Below, piece after piece: positions 53,297 to 61,872 of a stretch of DNA of 64,000 nucleotides. Source of the stretch: Salinimicrobium flavum (GTDB taxonomy: Bacteria; Bacteroidota; Bacteroidia; Flavobacteriales; Flavobacteriaceae). The stretch is from the NCBI RefSeq assembly GCF_042684505.1, contig NZ_JBHULT010000005.1, positions 62,001 through 126,000 on the forward strand, given 5' to 3'. Every line of letters begins with the position of its first letter. Within the stretch, counting starts at the first letter, position 1. Both the position numbers and the translations under genes were made by a program. The notes beneath the pieces were generated by a model. It ran no database searches. It saw only the letters and a program-made list of their open reading frames with translations, and had not been told where the DNA came from.

Positions 53297-56263
53297 ATGA
53301 AAAATTATTTACTTGTAATTTTCGCGTTCCTTATCATTCACCCGGCATTTGCACAGGTAACGAAAACCATCACCGGGCAAATACTGGATCCTCAGGGAAT
53401 GCCTCTGCCGGGTGCAGAAGTTAAGGTGATAGACAAGAACATTTTTGACATCACCGATTTTGACGGAAATTTCACTCTCGAGGGAGTCGAAGTTGGTGAC
53501 ACTTTTAGGGTTACCTTCCTGGGGTTTGAGCCACAGGAATTCACTATAAGTGACCAAAACGAGTACATCCTCACTTTGCAGCAATCTGCCGCTGAATTAA
53601 GTGAAGTTGTGGTGGTAGGGTACGGTACCCAAAGAAAACAAGATTTGACAGGTTCTATAAGCCAAATTACACCTGATGAAATCACTCGTCAACCGGCGAC
53701 AACAGCCACTCAATCCATTCAGGGAAGAGCGGCAGGTGTTCAAATTACCCCCTCTGGAGCTCCAGGTTCTTCACCAGACGTCTTCATCCGGGGTCTTGGG
53801 ACAGCCTTTGGAGGACAAAATCCTTTGTATGTAGTGGATGGAATCCTTACAGACAATATTGATAACATCAATCCAAATGATATTGTTTCTATGGATATTC
53901 TCAAGGATGCGTCTTCACTCGCTATATATGGAAACAGAGGCGCAAATGGTGTAATCATCGTTAATACCAGGAAAGGAAAATCTGGAGTAATGGAAATTAA
54001 GATAGATACCTACTATGGTATAAAGAGTGAAATGGAGAAAGTCGACATGGCAGACTCACGTTCTTTCGCTATTTATTCAAACGAAGCACTTGGTGTTACA
54101 GATAGGTTCTCCGAAAATCAACAATACAACACTGACTGGTTTGAAGAAATTACCAGAACAGGTACTGTAAATAGTACCAATTTATCATTAAGTGCCGGTG
54201 GTGATAATGTGAGAACTTTTTTTAGTAGCGGTTATTTTGAAGAGGAGGGGTTGCTTAAAGGAAATGATTTTAATAGACTCACTTTGAGAAGCAATACAGA
54301 TTTTGAACTTTCAGAAAAAATAGGATTAAGTTATCAAGCAAGTGCCTCTTTGACAGATGAGACACCTAAGCGTTTTACTGTTTTTAATACTGCATATAAA
54401 CAAGCACCTATCGTGCCGGTACGATATGCTGACGGTCCTTTCGCCGGTGCATATGGTGTATCCGCTGACGAAACTGGTTCTTTTAATAATGTTGGGAACC
54501 CGGTACGAGATCTCGATTATGATAATCAGAAAGCAAAAAACCTAAGACTGCAAGGTACTTTTACGTTTGATTATGAAATTGTGGAATGGTTGAGTTTTAC
54601 TTCTAGGTTTGGTATAGAATCTGAGAATTACCGATATAGAAATTTCACTAATAATCTGGAATTGTATTTAACCGGGGATCCCACCAGAACAAGGGCGGGA
54701 TATAGCTCTGAGGCACCGAAAACCACTTTAACCATTACTAAGAGGAATAGTTATAAGTGGGTTTTAGATAACTTCTTCACAATGGATCATAGTATTAATG
54801 AGCTCCACAATTTTAAGCTTACTTTAGGTACTACAGTTGAGGAGCGGGGTGGAGAATTTTTAACCGGAATTCGACGTAACGTTCCAATAGATAGCGATTA
54901 CTGGAGCTTAAACAATGGTGATGCAGACCCCATGGAGGCCTATCACCTGAGGGATAATACGGTACGACTAAGATCTTACTTTGCAAGATTGAATTATGAC
55001 TTTGATCAAAAATATCTTTTTACAGGAACCTATAGGAGAGACGGTTCAAGCCAATTCCAGGAAGGCAGTAAGTATGGGGATTTCTATTCTATAGGAGTAG
55101 GTTGGGTTCTTTCAGAAGAAGACTTCCTTAAAGATTCAGAATTTATAAGTTTTCTTAAAATAAGAGGAAGTTTTGGAGAGTTGGGAAACCAAAATGTTCC
55201 TTTAAATGTTTTAACCTTCACTACAGGACTTAATTATCCATTTGGACCCGACCAATCTGTTAATGAAGGTGGAACTATAGATAAATTAATTAATCCTAAT
55301 CTAAGTTGGGAAACAACCGAAGAATTTGATGTGGGCATCGAATTCGGATTTCTAGACGATAAGCTATCAGGAGAAATAGATTATTATAATAGGCTTAACC
55401 GGGATGCGATTTTACCGGTTGAAGTTCCCGATGCCTTTGGCTATAGTGGAGTAACCTTAACTCCAGCGGGCCAGGTGAGAAATGAAGGTTTAGAAATTGC
55501 TTTAAATTGGAAAGATCAGGTAAATGAGGATTTCAGTTATCAAATTGGAGGAAATATAACATTTAACACTAATGAACTTGAGAAGGTCACTAATCCCTTC
55601 TTTGCTGAAAACACCGGCGGAAGTATAGGCAATGGACAAATCACTAAAAAAGTTGTTGAGGGTGAACCATTAGGTAGTTTTTGGCTACTGGATGTAACGG
55701 GAATAGACGATGAAGGAAACTTCATTTATGATGATGTCAATGATGACGGCACAATAAACGATGATGATAAAAAGTTTTTTGGTTCCTATGCACCGAAAAA
55801 TTTCTACGGATTAAATTTCTCGGCAGATTACAAGAGTTGGGACTTCAATATAGATGCATACGGTAATTATGGCAATGTAGTCTACAATGGTAAAAAAGCT
55901 CAACGTTTCGGGGGAGAGAATATCGAACAGGACGTTTTTGATAACCGTTGGACTCCTCAGAACAATTCCAATACTGAACCTGCACCCAGTAATGATGTTC
56001 CCTTGTCATCTTCTTACTTTCTAGAGTCAGGTGACTTTTTCAGAATTAACAATATCACAATTGGGTATTCTATTCCTTTAGAAGAGAATGGTTATTTCAA
56101 GGATGCCAGAATCTATCTAACCGCTCAAAATCCTCTCATTAGTCAAGATTTTTCAGGTTTTACCCCTGAGTTACCAGGAGATCCTTTAGGACTTGCTGGA
56201 GTTGAACTGGATGCATACCCCGCCGTCAAATCTTTTATTATTGGACTTAATATAAGTTTATAA
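53297..56263 (+). CDS. SusC/RagA-family TonB-dependent outer-membrane transporter
   Basis: 988 residues from the ATG at 53297; an in-frame start at 53210 adds 29 residues before the signal and is rejected. Signal ends HPAFAQ. A carboxypeptidase-D-like N-terminal domain at about 24-105 (ITGQILDPQGMPLPGAEVKV) is followed by a plug domain (TQRKQDLTGSIS) and a C-terminal barrel. In a PUL, SusC forms the import channel paired with SusD. AT-rich relative to upstream genes. The susD gene lies 10 bp downstream. Confidence 0.96.
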   Translation: MKNYLLVIFAFLIIHPAFAQVTKTITGQILDPQGMPLPGAEVKVIDKNIFDITDFDGNFTLEGVEVGDTFRVTFLGFEPQEFTISDQNEYILTLQQSAAELSEVVVVGYGTQRKQDLTGSISQITPDEITRQPATTATQSIQGRAAGVQITPSGAPGSSPDVFIRGLGTAFGGQNPLYVVDGILTDNIDNINPNDIVSMDILKDASSLAIYGNRGANGVIIVNTRKGKSGVMEIKIDTYYGIKSEMEKVDMADSRSFAIYSNEALGVTDRFSENQQYNTDWFEEITRTGTVNSTNLSLSAGGDNVRTFFSSGYFEEEGLLKGNDFNRLTLRSNTDFELSEKIGLSYQASASLTDETPKRFTVFNTAYKQAPIVPVRYADGPFAGAYGVSADETGSFNNVGNPVRDLDYDNQKAKNLRLQGTFTFDYEIVEWLSFTSRFGIESENYRYRNFTNNLELYLTGDPTRTRAGYSSEAPKTTLTITKRNSYKWVLDNFFTMDHSINELHNFKLTLGTTVEERGGEFLTGIRRNVPIDSDYWSLNNGDADPMEAYHLRDNTVRLRSYFARLNYDFDQKYLFTGTYRRDGSSQFQEGSKYGDFYSIGVGWVLSEEDFLKDSEFISFLKIRGSFGELGNQNVPLNVLTFTTGLNYPFGPDQSVNEGGTIDKLINPNLSWETTEEFDVGIEFGFLDDKLSGEIDYYNRLNRDAILPVEVPDAFGYSGVTLTPAGQVRNEGLEIALNWKDQVNEDFSYQIGGNITFNTNELEKVTNPFFAENTGGSIGNGQITKKVVEGEPLGSFWLLDVTGIDDEGNFIYDDVNDDGTINDDDKKFFGSYAPKNFYGLNFSADYKSWDFNIDAYGNYGNVVYNGKKAQRFGGENIEQDVFDNRWTPQNNSNTEPAPSNDVPLSSSYFLESGDFFRINNITIGYSIPLEENGYFKDARIYLTAQNPLISQDFSGFTPELPGDPLGLAGVELDAYPAVKSFIIGLNISL

Positions 56264-56273
56264 AATCTGAATT

Positions 56274-57713
56274 ATGAAAAGTATAACTAAGAATATAGTA
56301 TTAATAGCTGTGGTATCAATTTTCGTTTCATGCGAAAAGGATTTTCTTGATGTAAACCCTTCGCAAGAAACTCCTGAGGTTGCACTCTCCGATCCTGATG
56401 CAGCTACTGAACTGGTAAATTCTATTTACAATAAGCTTTTAAGCTTTAATTTGAGTTCCTTCCCGTGGTATGGAGTGACCGAGATTACTTCAGATAATGC
56501 GGATAAAGGAAGTGATCCCGGTGATACAGGAACCTACCAAAAAAACCATGCCGAATATACTTATACAGAAACTGAAGCTTCATTCAGTAATTTATGGGAA
56601 AACCATTATCAAGGAATAGGTCGTGCCAATCAGGCTATTATTCTACTTCCCGATGTGGATATCGAAGAAGATTTGCGTAACAGGTTAATAGGAGAAGCTA
56701 AATTCCTACGTGGTCTGATGTATTTTAGAATGGTGCAAATGTTTGGTGGAGTTCCTATAATTGATTTCATACCAGATCCAAACAGCGAAGAAGATATCAA
56801 TCGTGCTTACCAGAGGGCAAGTAAAGAAGAAGTTTATGCCTTTATAGAAGCCGATCTTCAAGATGCAATAGAGTTTCTTCCACTGAAGAGTGAGTATAGT
56901 GCGGCTAATCTTGGTCGTGCAACCCAAGGTGCTGCACAAGCCCTTCTTGCAAAGGTCAACCTGTATCAGGAAGATTGGCAACCGGCGTATGACTTAAGCC
57001 AAGCCGTAATTGATTCAAAAGAATATGACCTAGAACCTAATTATGAAGATATTTGGAAAGTAAGCCATGAAAATGGAGTGGAGTCAATATTTGAAATTCA
57101 GGGTAGGGGCGAGACTCCTTCATTGGGTGTAGATAACTATCATACTAGCCAGGGTGCTCGCGGTCAGGGTGGCTGGGGCTGGGGATTTAATTCTCCCTCC
57201 GAAGATCTTGCCAATGCTTATGAGCCGGATGATAAAAGAAGAGATGCGACCATAATTTTCAGAGGAGAAACCCTTTATGATGGAAGACTTGTTCCCGAAA
57301 CAGTTTCAAACCTAAGATATAACCAGAAAGCCTATGTTGATCAAAATTTACAGGCAAATGACAAGAACGTCCAACTTTTAAGATATGCAGAGGTTTTATT
57401 GATAAATGCAGAAGCCGCTTTTCATCTTGGAATGCTTGAAGAGGCACAAGCCAAATTAAATTTAGTTAGAGAACGTGCTGGTCTTGAAAAGCTTCTTACA
57501 ACTCCTACCCTTTTGGATATTTGGAAAGAACGACGATTGGAATTAGCCATGGAAGGAGACCGTATGTTTGATCTTCGTCGCCAAGGTCGAGCGGCTGAAG
57601 TTATGCAAGCTTTCGGAGTTCCCTTTGTAGTAGGTAAACACGAACTTTTTCCCATACCTCAAGAACAAATTGCACAAAGCGACGGATTATTAGAACAAAA
57701 TCCGGGCTGGTAA
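56274..57713 (+). CDS. RagB/SusD-family nutrient-binding lipoprotein
   Basis: 479 residues; lipoprotein signal with Cys20 (SIFVSCEKDFLDV). SusD-like features are EKDFLDVNPSQ near the start, the TPR-like helices, and the C-terminal ERRLELAMEGDRMFDLRRQG. It is the surface oligosaccharide-capturing partner of SusC. 10 bp after susC. A 12-bp hairpin follows at 57731-57759, before the first hydrolase. Confidence 0.95.
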   Translation: MKSITKNIVLIAVVSIFVSCEKDFLDVNPSQETPEVALSDPDAATELVNSIYNKLLSFNLSSFPWYGVTEITSDNADKGSDPGDTGTYQKNHAEYTYTETEASFSNLWENHYQGIGRANQAIILLPDVDIEEDLRNRLIGEAKFLRGLMYFRMVQMFGGVPIIDFIPDPNSEEDINRAYQRASKEEVYAFIEADLQDAIEFLPLKSEYSAANLGRATQGAAQALLAKVNLYQEDWQPAYDLSQAVIDSKEYDLEPNYEDIWKVSHENGVESIFEIQGRGETPSLGVDNYHTSQGARGQGGWGWGFNSPSEDLANAYEPDDKRRDATIIFRGETLYDGRLVPETVSNLRYNQKAYVDQNLQANDKNVQLLRYAEVLLINAEAAFHLGMLEEAQAKLNLVRERAGLEKLLTTPTLLDIWKERRLELAMEGDRMFDLRRQGRAAEVMQAFGVPFVVGKHELFPIPQEQIAQSDGLLEQNPGW

Positions 57714-57730
57714 GCTCAGCTTCAAAACCA

Positions 57731-57759
57731 ATTAGGCTGCACTACATGTGCAGCCTAAT
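57731..57759 (+). repeat. 12-bp hairpin between susD and glucanase genes
   Basis: ATTAGGCTGCAC-TACAT-GTGCAGCCTAAT with perfect 12-bp arms, followed by CTTTCTTT. Could be a partial terminator or an mRNA-stability element that lowers enzyme levels below SusCD. Confidence 0.75.
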
Positions 57760-57785
57760 CTTTCTTTACAAATTAATTCTTCAAA

Positions 57786-59168
57786 ATGAATTCTATTACC
57801 AGAACTTTCTGCTCGATTGGGCTCATGGCTCTTATATTTTCTTGTAACGACAAGGCATCTGACTTTCAAAATGAGTCGGAAAAAGATGTTGAAAAAAATG
57901 TCGAGCTTCCTGAAGAAGAGCTCCTCGATATCGTCCAAAAACAAACCCTCAAATACTTCTGGGATTATGCCGAACCTAATTCCGGAATGGCCAGGGAACG
58001 GTATCATCCTGACGGGAACTATCCAAAGAACGATGCACATATAGTTACTACCGGTGGTTCAGGATTTGGACTTATGGCACTGGTCGTAGGAATGGAAAGA
58101 AATTTTATCCCACGTGATTCCGCGGTAAGTCGGTTGTATGGCATTGCCGATTTTCTTGCAAATACCACCCGATTTCATGGGGTGTGGCCCCATTGGATAA
58201 ACGGGGAGACCGGCGAAACACAGGCTTTTAGTGACAAAGACAACGGCGGTGACCTTGTAGAAACCTCCTTTTTGGCACAAGGATTCCTGGTAGTCCGGGA
58301 ATATCTTAAGAACGGGAATGCCCGGGAAAAAGCTGTGGCCCAAAAATACGATGAGCTATGGAAAAGTATTGAATGGAACTGGTACACCAATAACAAAAAC
58401 GGACTTTACTGGCACTGGTCGCCAGATTACCAATGGGAAATGGATTTTATGATCGAAGGTTATAATGAATGCCTTATCACCTATTTCCTGGCAGCCGCCT
58501 CACCAGATTATGCCATTGAGCCTGCGGTTTATCACCAAGGCTGGGCAAGGAATGGAAATATTGCAACAGATGTTGAAGCTTATGACCTGCCGCTCATCCT
58601 GAAACATAATACCCGTGGGAACAAAGGGGGGCCACTTTTCTGGGCCCATTATTCTTACCTGGGGCTCGATCCCAGAGGACTGGAGGATCGTTATGCCAAT
58701 TACTGGGACCTGAACAGAAATCATTCGTTAATAAATTATAGGTATTGCCAGGAGAATCCCAAAGATTATGAGACCTACAGTGAGGAATCCTGGGGCCTGA
58801 CCGCCAGCTATACCCGCCGGGAAGACGGAAGTATTGGTTATGCAGCACATTCCCCCGATGAGGATCGGGGAGTGGTTTCTCCCACCGCAGCAGTGAGTTC
58901 TTTGCCTTACACCCCGGAAGAATCTATGCGTGCAATTCGCTATTTTTATGAAGATCAACATGAACTTTTATGGGGTCCGGCAGGATTTTACGACGCGTAT
59001 AGTCTGGAGGAAGAACCATGGGTAGCAGACCAATATTTAGCAATTGATCAGGGCCCACAAGTTGTTATGATAGAAAATTACCGAACCGGCCTAATCTGGG
59101 ATCTGTTTATGCAGGCTCCCGAAATTAAACAAGCCCTGGAAAAACTGGATTTTACCTATGAAAAATAA
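57786..59168 (+). CDS. GH144-type endo-beta-1,2-glucanase-like (glucoamylase-family) lipoprotein
   Basis: 460 residues; lipoprotein signal LMALIFSC (Cys20). The mature part matches the Glycoamylase/PF10091 group, which includes GH144 endo-beta-1,2-glucanases: NDAHIVTTGGSGFGLMAL, WPHWINGETGE, DNGGDLVETSFLAQG, YLGLDPRGLEDR, YSEESWGLTAS and IGYAAHSPDED. Catalytic acids cannot be fixed by inspection. Overlaps the esterase gene by 11 bp. Located in a PUL with GH3 and GH43, probably at the cell surface. Confidence 0.85.
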   Translation: MNSITRTFCSIGLMALIFSCNDKASDFQNESEKDVEKNVELPEEELLDIVQKQTLKYFWDYAEPNSGMARERYHPDGNYPKNDAHIVTTGGSGFGLMALVVGMERNFIPRDSAVSRLYGIADFLANTTRFHGVWPHWINGETGETQAFSDKDNGGDLVETSFLAQGFLVVREYLKNGNAREKAVAQKYDELWKSIEWNWYTNNKNGLYWHWSPDYQWEMDFMIEGYNECLITYFLAAASPDYAIEPAVYHQGWARNGNIATDVEAYDLPLILKHNTRGNKGGPLFWAHYSYLGLDPRGLEDRYANYWDLNRNHSLINYRYCQENPKDYETYSEESWGLTASYTRREDGSIGYAAHSPDEDRGVVSPTAAVSSLPYTPEESMRAIRYFYEDQHELLWGPAGFYDAYSLEEEPWVADQYLAIDQGPQVVMIENYRTGLIWDLFMQAPEIKQALEKLDFTYEK

Positions 59169-59940
59169 ATTGCTCCTCATTTTGGCATTTTTGACACTTC
59201 AGTTTTCTGCGGAAGCTCAGGATAATGAATTGTTTAAACGCAAGGAATTAGTTTCAGAAGGAGATACTTTAAGATATAGAATTCTTTATCCTGAAGATTT
59301 TTCTGAAGCCGAGAAGTATCCTCTGGTTTTTGTGCTGCATGGAGCCGGGGAACGTGGTCGTGATAATGAAGCCCAACTTACCCATGGGAGCAGTCTGTTT
59401 CTGAAGGATACACTGAGGAAAAAATTCCCGGCAATAGTTGTATTTCCGCAGGTGGAAGCCGAAGATTATTGGGCCCGGGTGGAAGTAAACAGAGATACCG
59501 TTCCGCAACAGTTCAATTTTAAAAATACCGGTAAACCGACAAAAGCAATGCGGCTTTTAATGAAACTATCTGATGATTTAGCCGCCGAAAAATTTACCGA
59601 TAAGAACAGGATCTATATTGGCGGACTTTCCATGGGAGGCATGGGGACTTATGAAATTATTTATCGAAAGCCCGACTTTTTTGCTGCGGCTTTTGCTATA
59701 TGTGGTGGTGCAGATCCTGCGATAGTTGAAAAGTATCCAAAGGAATTTCCTATCTGGATCTTTCACGGAGAAAAAGACGACGTGGTACCACCCGAATGGT
59801 CAAAAACCATGGCACGGGAGATCAATACCCACGGTGGAAATGCTAAGTTATCACTTTATCCTAATGACAATCATAACAGTTGGGATTCGGCTTTTTCTGA
59901 ACCTTATTTGTTACCGTGGTTATTCTCCAATCAAAAATGA
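59158..59940 (+). CDS. alpha/beta-hydrolase-fold esterase or peptidase (PHB depolymerase/CE1-like)
   Basis: 260 residues; signal peptide ends SAEAQD. Nucleophile Ser158 in GGLSMGG, acid Asp207 or Asp208 in FHGEKDDVV, His239 in NDNHNSWD. Oxyanion HGAGERGRD. Near relatives are prolyl-oligopeptidase-like or carbohydrate esterases. In this PUL I infer deacylation of a glycan. Overlaps the glucanase gene by 11 bp. Confidence 0.88.
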   Translation: MKNKLLLILAFLTLQFSAEAQDNELFKRKELVSEGDTLRYRILYPEDFSEAEKYPLVFVLHGAGERGRDNEAQLTHGSSLFLKDTLRKKFPAIVVFPQVEAEDYWARVEVNRDTVPQQFNFKNTGKPTKAMRLLMKLSDDLAAEKFTDKNRIYIGGLSMGGMGTYEIIYRKPDFFAAAFAICGGADPAIVEKYPKEFPIWIFHGEKDDVVPPEWSKTMAREINTHGGNAKLSLYPNDNHNSWDSAFSEPYLLPWLFSNQK

Positions 59941-60032
59941 AATGAATTGAAAGTTAAACGAAATTAAAATCACGCTTATATCCTGGGTCAGATTTTCCCC
60001 CGGGAACTCGATTGAATTTAAGACGAAAAGAA

Positions 60033-61838
60033 ATGAAAGGTTTTAATTATATACTCTTATCAGCAGCTTTACTTTTTAGCTTCTTCGTTCACTCACAGGA
60101 AGTGGTTCCGGAAACGTATATTAATCCGCTGGATATTGACTATACCTATATGGTTTATAATTCCAGCAATAATATTTCCTACCGTTCCGGGGCAGACCCT
60201 GCTGTAATTGAATTCCGTGGCGAATATTACATGTTTGTCACCCGCTCTTTTGGTTACTGGCATTCCAAAGATCTTATCAACTGGGAATTCATTAAACCCA
60301 AACAATGGTATTTTGAGGGATCAAATGCGCCAACTGCTTTCAATTATAAAGATTCCCTTGTATACTTTGCAGGCGACCCGGCAGGTTACGGCAGTATTCT
60401 ATATACAGATGACCCGAAAAAGGGTGAATGGACCCCAACCGCTTCTATTTCCACTAATATCCAGGATTCGGAATTGTTTATTGATGATGACGGGAAAACC
60501 TACCTGTACTGGGGTTCATCTAACGTACATCCCCTTCGTGTAAAAATGCTGGATAAGGACGATCGTTTTCTGGAAACCGGGGTAGAGAAAGAACTTTTTA
60601 ATTTGGTAGAAGAAGAACATGGCTGGGAAAGGTTTGGGGAAAATAATTTCCACCCAACTTTGAAAGAAGGATACATGGAAGGTGCCTCTATGACCAAACA
60701 CGACGGCAAATATTATCTGCAGTATGCGGCACCCGGCACGCAATTCAATGTTTATGCCGACGGGGCTTACATAGGAGAAACGCCACTGGGTCCATTTGAT
60801 TACATGAAGAATAATCCTTATAGTTTTAAACCGGGAGGTTTTGCTACTGGTGCCGGTCACGGGATTACAGTGAAACAAACCAACGGCCAGTACTGGCATT
60901 TTGCCACAGTGGCCTTGGCCTCCAATTCCCACTGGGAACGCCGGCTGGCGATGTTCCCTACTTATTTTGATGAGGAGGGGTTAATGTATACAGACACCAG
61001 CTATGGTGATTATCCTCTATTTGGACCTAATCACCCAACTAAAGCGGGCCAACATACCGGTTGGATGTTGCTTTCTTACAAAGGAAAAGCATCGGTTTCC
61101 TCTTCCCAAATGCAGATCAGGAAAAGTACTTCTACCGATGGGGAATTTGATATTACTGAAATGCCCCTGGAAAAAAACAGCAAAGGTCAAATTATTTCGA
61201 AGGTGTTGACCGACGAAAGTCCAAAATCCTTTTGGGTTGCTGAAGCCAATGATGATAAACAATGGGTAGAGATCGAAATGCCTGCAACCGGAATTATATA
61301 TGCTTTTCAATTGAATTTTCATGATGAGGAATCAGAAATTTATACCCGTATTGAAGGCTTAAGACACCGATTCACCCTGGAGGTTTCAGAAGATGGAAAA
61401 AAATGGGAAACCCTTGTTGATAGAAGCAATAGTTATGAAGATGCGCCGAATGCCTATATTCCCCTAAACCAGCCAGTAAAAGCAAAATTCGTTCGTTATA
61501 ATAATATAAAAGTGCCGGGAAATAATTTAGCGTTATCGGAAATCAGGGTTTTCGGGAAAGGCTTGGGTGAAAAGCCCTCAAAAGTCAAGGGATTCTCTGT
61601 AACCCGGCAGGAAGACAGAAGAGACGCATCATTTAAGTGGCAACCGGTGAAGGGAGCCCAGGGTTATAACATCCGCTGGGGCATCGCACCGGACAAATTA
61701 TACCAATCCTGGTTAATCTATGATGTTAACGAGCATTTTATGCGTAACCTGGATCGTGATACAAAATATTACTTCAGTATTGAAGCATTTAATGAAAATG
61801 GTATTTCAGAAAGAACTGAAGTGTTGGAAGTAAAATAA
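60033..61838 (+). CDS. GH43-family glycosidase with discoidin and FN3 domains
   Basis: 601 residues from ATG 60033; a TTG 21 bp upstream adds a charged tail and is rejected. Signal ends FFVHSQ. The five-bladed GH43 core has the expected acids Asp55 (SGADPAV), Asp145 (IQDSELFIDD) and Glu216 (YMEGASM). At about 385-515 lies an F5/8 type C (discoidin) carbohydrate-binding module, and at about 520-600 an FN3-like domain. GH43 acts on arabinoside/xyloside links; what it removes here is open. Confidence 0.9.
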   Translation: MKGFNYILLSAALLFSFFVHSQEVVPETYINPLDIDYTYMVYNSSNNISYRSGADPAVIEFRGEYYMFVTRSFGYWHSKDLINWEFIKPKQWYFEGSNAPTAFNYKDSLVYFAGDPAGYGSILYTDDPKKGEWTPTASISTNIQDSELFIDDDGKTYLYWGSSNVHPLRVKMLDKDDRFLETGVEKELFNLVEEEHGWERFGENNFHPTLKEGYMEGASMTKHDGKYYLQYAAPGTQFNVYADGAYIGETPLGPFDYMKNNPYSFKPGGFATGAGHGITVKQTNGQYWHFATVALASNSHWERRLAMFPTYFDEEGLMYTDTSYGDYPLFGPNHPTKAGQHTGWMLLSYKGKASVSSSQMQIRKSTSTDGEFDITEMPLEKNSKGQIISKVLTDESPKSFWVAEANDDKQWVEIEMPATGIIYAFQLNFHDEESEIYTRIEGLRHRFTLEVSEDGKKWETLVDRSNSYEDAPNAYIPLNQPVKAKFVRYNNIKVPGNNLALSEIRVFGKGLGEKPSKVKGFSVTRQEDRRDASFKWQPVKGAQGYNIRWGIAPDKLYQSWLIYDVNEHFMRNLDRDTKYYFSIEAFNENGISERTEVLEVK

Positions 61839-61872
61839 AAGAAGTTAATTATCAATTTTAAATTATCAAAAG

